Shown here in pieces: positions 6,302 to 7,625 of a DNA stretch of 7,625 nt. Under the pieces are notes generated by a model. The model was not told where the DNA came from. It saw nothing but the letters and a program-made list of their open reading frames with translations, and did no database searches. Position 1 is the first letter of the stretch. Each line of letters starts with the position of its first letter. This DNA comes from JARRLC01 sp037387425 (GTDB lineage Bacteria; Pseudomonadota; Alphaproteobacteria; Rhizobiales; Rhodomicrobiaceae). The stretch is from assembly GCA_037387425.1 (NCBI GenBank), contig JARRLC010000120.1, positions 1-7,625 on the forward strand. The letters run 5' to 3'. The translations under genes were made by a program, and so were the position numbers.

Positions 6302-7625
6302 TTATTCCCCCAGCCCCATTTGAATGTAACCCGTGGGGCAGACATCATTACAGATGTGGCACCCCACGCATTTTGAGTATTCAGTCTGTACATAGCGCCC
6401 GACCGCACGCTCCTTTTTAGGGAGACGGAATACGGCGTCCTGAGGACAGAAGACCAGGCAACTATCGCACTCAAAACACAGGCCGCAGCTCATGCAACGT
6501 TTGCCTTCGGCTTGGGCCTGTTCCTCGGTGAAAGGCGTGATGCGCTCGTTGAAGTCGCCCAGTACGGCCGCTGCATCAACGTGGCGCTCCTCACGCTTAT
6601 TGCGCTCGATGTAATCGAAGTGCCCCTTGTACAGATCCTTGTGCGAAATGATCTGCGTTGAGGCGCGGTCTTCGTAATTGTGAATCGCAAACTTGGCTTC
6701 CGACGTGCCGCGCTTTTGCTCGCCGTCATACTTCTCTACTTCAAGTCCGCGCTGTTGCAGTTCTTCGAGCAGATTAAAGTGATGCGTATCAACTTTTGGG
6801 CGCTTATCATTCGGCGCACCATCAAGAAAATGCGAAATGGTTTCCGCTGCGATGCGCCCATGACCGATAGCAGTCGTCAACAGATGCGGACGCACCGCAT
6901 CGCCGCCAGCGAAATGCTTTTCCTTGCCGCGCACTTTGTATACGCCGTCAATAGCGATACTGCCGCGTCCATTGTCGAGTTCTTCCAATCCGTTTGCGAA
7001 ATCTGCCATCTGCCCAATAGCAGACACGATCATGTCGCAAGCGATCTCAAACTCTGTGCCCGGAATGGGGCTCGGGGTCATGCCGTTCATGGTGCACTGG
7101 CACATTTTCAGCCCCGTGGCCTTGCCGGTGGAAGCATCGAGGATCACTTCCAAAGGCATAACGCCGCCCTTAATGTCGATGCCTTCGCGCTTGGCGTCTT
7201 CGCGTTCGCGTTCTGCCGCCGTCATCTGCTCAACGGGGAACAGTGACGTCAGGGTCGCCGATACGCCTCCGCGCCGGAGCGTTCCCGCCACGTCGCGCGC
7301 GGTGTAGCCAAACACTTCAGAACCGCTGGCGTCGTGCTGCGCGGTGCTATCGATATGCCCCAAACGCCGTGCAACGGAGGCCACGTCGATAGAGGTATCG
7401 CCACCGCCTACTACAACGATGCGCTTGGCGGTGGAGAACATCCAGCCGCGGTTAAACATATCGAGAAATTCAATGCCGCTGACGCAATTCTCAGCGCCCC
7501 AACCTGCAACCGGCAGGCCGCGCCCTTGTTGCGCACCAATTGCCCAGTAGATCGCATCGTATTGCGCTTCCAAATCGGCAATGGAAACGTCACGCCCGAC
7601 CTTGGTATTGGTGCGCACTTCAACG
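6302..7625 (-). CDS. dsrL: DsrL, iron-sulfur flavoprotein NAD(P)H:acceptor oxidoreductase, 5' truncated by window edge
   Basis: 440 residues are visible. The reading frame is still open at base 7625, so the N-terminus (an estimated 200 or more residues by comparison with A. vinosum DsrL, about 650 in my recollection) lies outside. The apparent GTG at 7618 is an internal Val. Numbered from that Val, the protein shows the GltD-like flavoprotein segment DAIYWAIGAQ (21-30), an NAD(P)-binding Rossmann loop VVVGGGDTSIDVASVARRLG (68-87), and the second FAD-binding end HFAGGDAVRPHLLTTAIGHG (235-254). A DsrL-typical linker follows (RGTSEAKFAIHNYEDR, 303-318). The C-terminal ferredoxin domain has six clustered cysteines, CMSCGLCFECDSCLVFC (375-391), and CVGCHICNDVCP (417-428), enough for two [4Fe-4S] clusters. 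DsrL is cytoplasmic and is established in A. vinosum as the partner that passes electrons from DsrAB to pyridine nucleotide during sulfur oxidation. It lies 5 bases upstream of dsrJ in the order known for oxidisers. Confidence 0.95.
   Translation of the reverse strand, partial: VEVRTNTKVGRDVSIADLEAQYDAIYWAIGAQQGRGLPVAGWGAENCVSGIEFLDMFNRGWMFSTAKRIVVVGGGDTSIDVASVARRLGHIDSTAQHDASGSEVFGYTARDVAGTLRRGGVSATLTSLFPVEQMTAAEREREDAKREGIDIKGGVMPLEVILDASTGKATGLKMCQCTMNGMTPSPIPGTEFEIACDMIVSAIGQMADFANGLEELDNGRGSIAIDGVYKVRGKEKHFAGGDAVRPHLLTTAIGHGRIAAETISHFLDGAPNDKRPKVDTHHFNLLEELQQRGLEVEKYDGEQKRGTSEAKFAIHNYEDRASTQIISHKDLYKGHFDYIERNKREERHVDAAAVLGDFNERITPFTEEQAQAEGKRCMSCGLCFECDSCLVFCPQDAVFRLPKKERAVGRYVQTEYSKCVGCHICNDVCPTGYIQMGLGE

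Larger units (their letters stand above)
2776..7625 (-). other. 3' part of an rDsr operon: dsrL-dsrJ-dsrO-dsrP-trpD2-like
   Basis: Five genes run in the same direction with spacings of 5, -4, 50 and 22 bases, so they are almost certainly one transcription unit. I see no promoter within it. The upstream part, expected to hold dsrABEFHCMK, is beyond the window. No dsrN, dsrR or dsrS follows dsrP as it does in A. vinosum. No intrinsic terminator is recognisable after the last stop codon, which lies within the oppositely oriented hemW. Confidence 0.85.

Noticed and set aside
6680..7246. Plus-strand reading frame of 188 codons opposite dsrL
   Set aside because: Antisense to conserved parts of dsrL, with no family features. 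It is long only because of codon bias on the other strand.
7616..7618. GTG as the start codon of dsrL
   Set aside because: The frame continues open to the window edge (two further codons), and the visible part begins in the middle of the flavoprotein domain, so this is an internal Val.
1..7625. A new defence system, mobile element or unknown multigene system
   Set aside because: Every gene in the window belongs to a recognisable family, and the intergenic space is minimal. No integrase, transposase, terminal repeats or unfamiliar gene cassette is visible.

Overview
This window holds the 3' part of a reverse-type dissimilatory sulfite reductase (rDsr) operon on the minus strand. It converges on two housekeeping genes on the plus strand. 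The minus-strand order, in the direction of transcription, is dsrL (5' end cut by the window edge at 7625), dsrJ, dsrO, dsrP and a trpD2/ybiB-like gene. The plus strand carries the 3' part of a class A penicillin-binding protein gene (cut at position 1) followed by hemW. All seven genes are tightly packed. No non-coding gap exceeds about 50 bases, and I see no tRNA, rRNA, CRISPR array or mobile element.

The organism is most likely a sulfur-oxidising proteobacterium. The presence of dsrL between the unseen dsrMK and dsrJOP, and the order L-J-O-P, is the arrangement known from Allochromatium vinosum and other sulfur oxidisers. The class A PBP and HemW sequences look alphaproteobacterial to me (for example QFNRAV...RQP near the PBP active site and the IYAR...QTLADW stretch in HemW). 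That is an impression from memory, not a computed placement. A magnetospirillum-like or other Rhodospirillales lineage would fit.

In function, DsrJ (periplasmic triheme cytochrome c), DsrO (Tat-exported iron-sulfur protein) and DsrP (about ten-helix NrfD-type quinone-interacting membrane protein) are the JOP part of the DsrMKJOP membrane complex. DsrL is the cytoplasmic FAD/iron-sulfur NAD(P)H oxidoreductase that passes electrons between DsrAB and pyridine nucleotide. The dsrABEFHCMK genes are expected beyond position 7625. The last cistron is a TrpD2/YbiB-type protein where A. vinosum has dsrN/dsrR/dsrS. It is the least explained gene here.

On the other strand, the PBP polymerises and cross-links peptidoglycan. 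HemW is a radical-SAM-family heme chaperone. It is a plausible but unproven helper for the heme-rich respiratory enzymes, including the b-type cytochrome DsrM. The hemW and trpD2 genes overlap tail to tail by 11 bases. I found no convincing previously undescribed system. The points most worth following are the trpD2-like gene inside the dsr operon, a small in-frame insertion in HemW, and a possible RNA hairpin between dsrO and dsrP.
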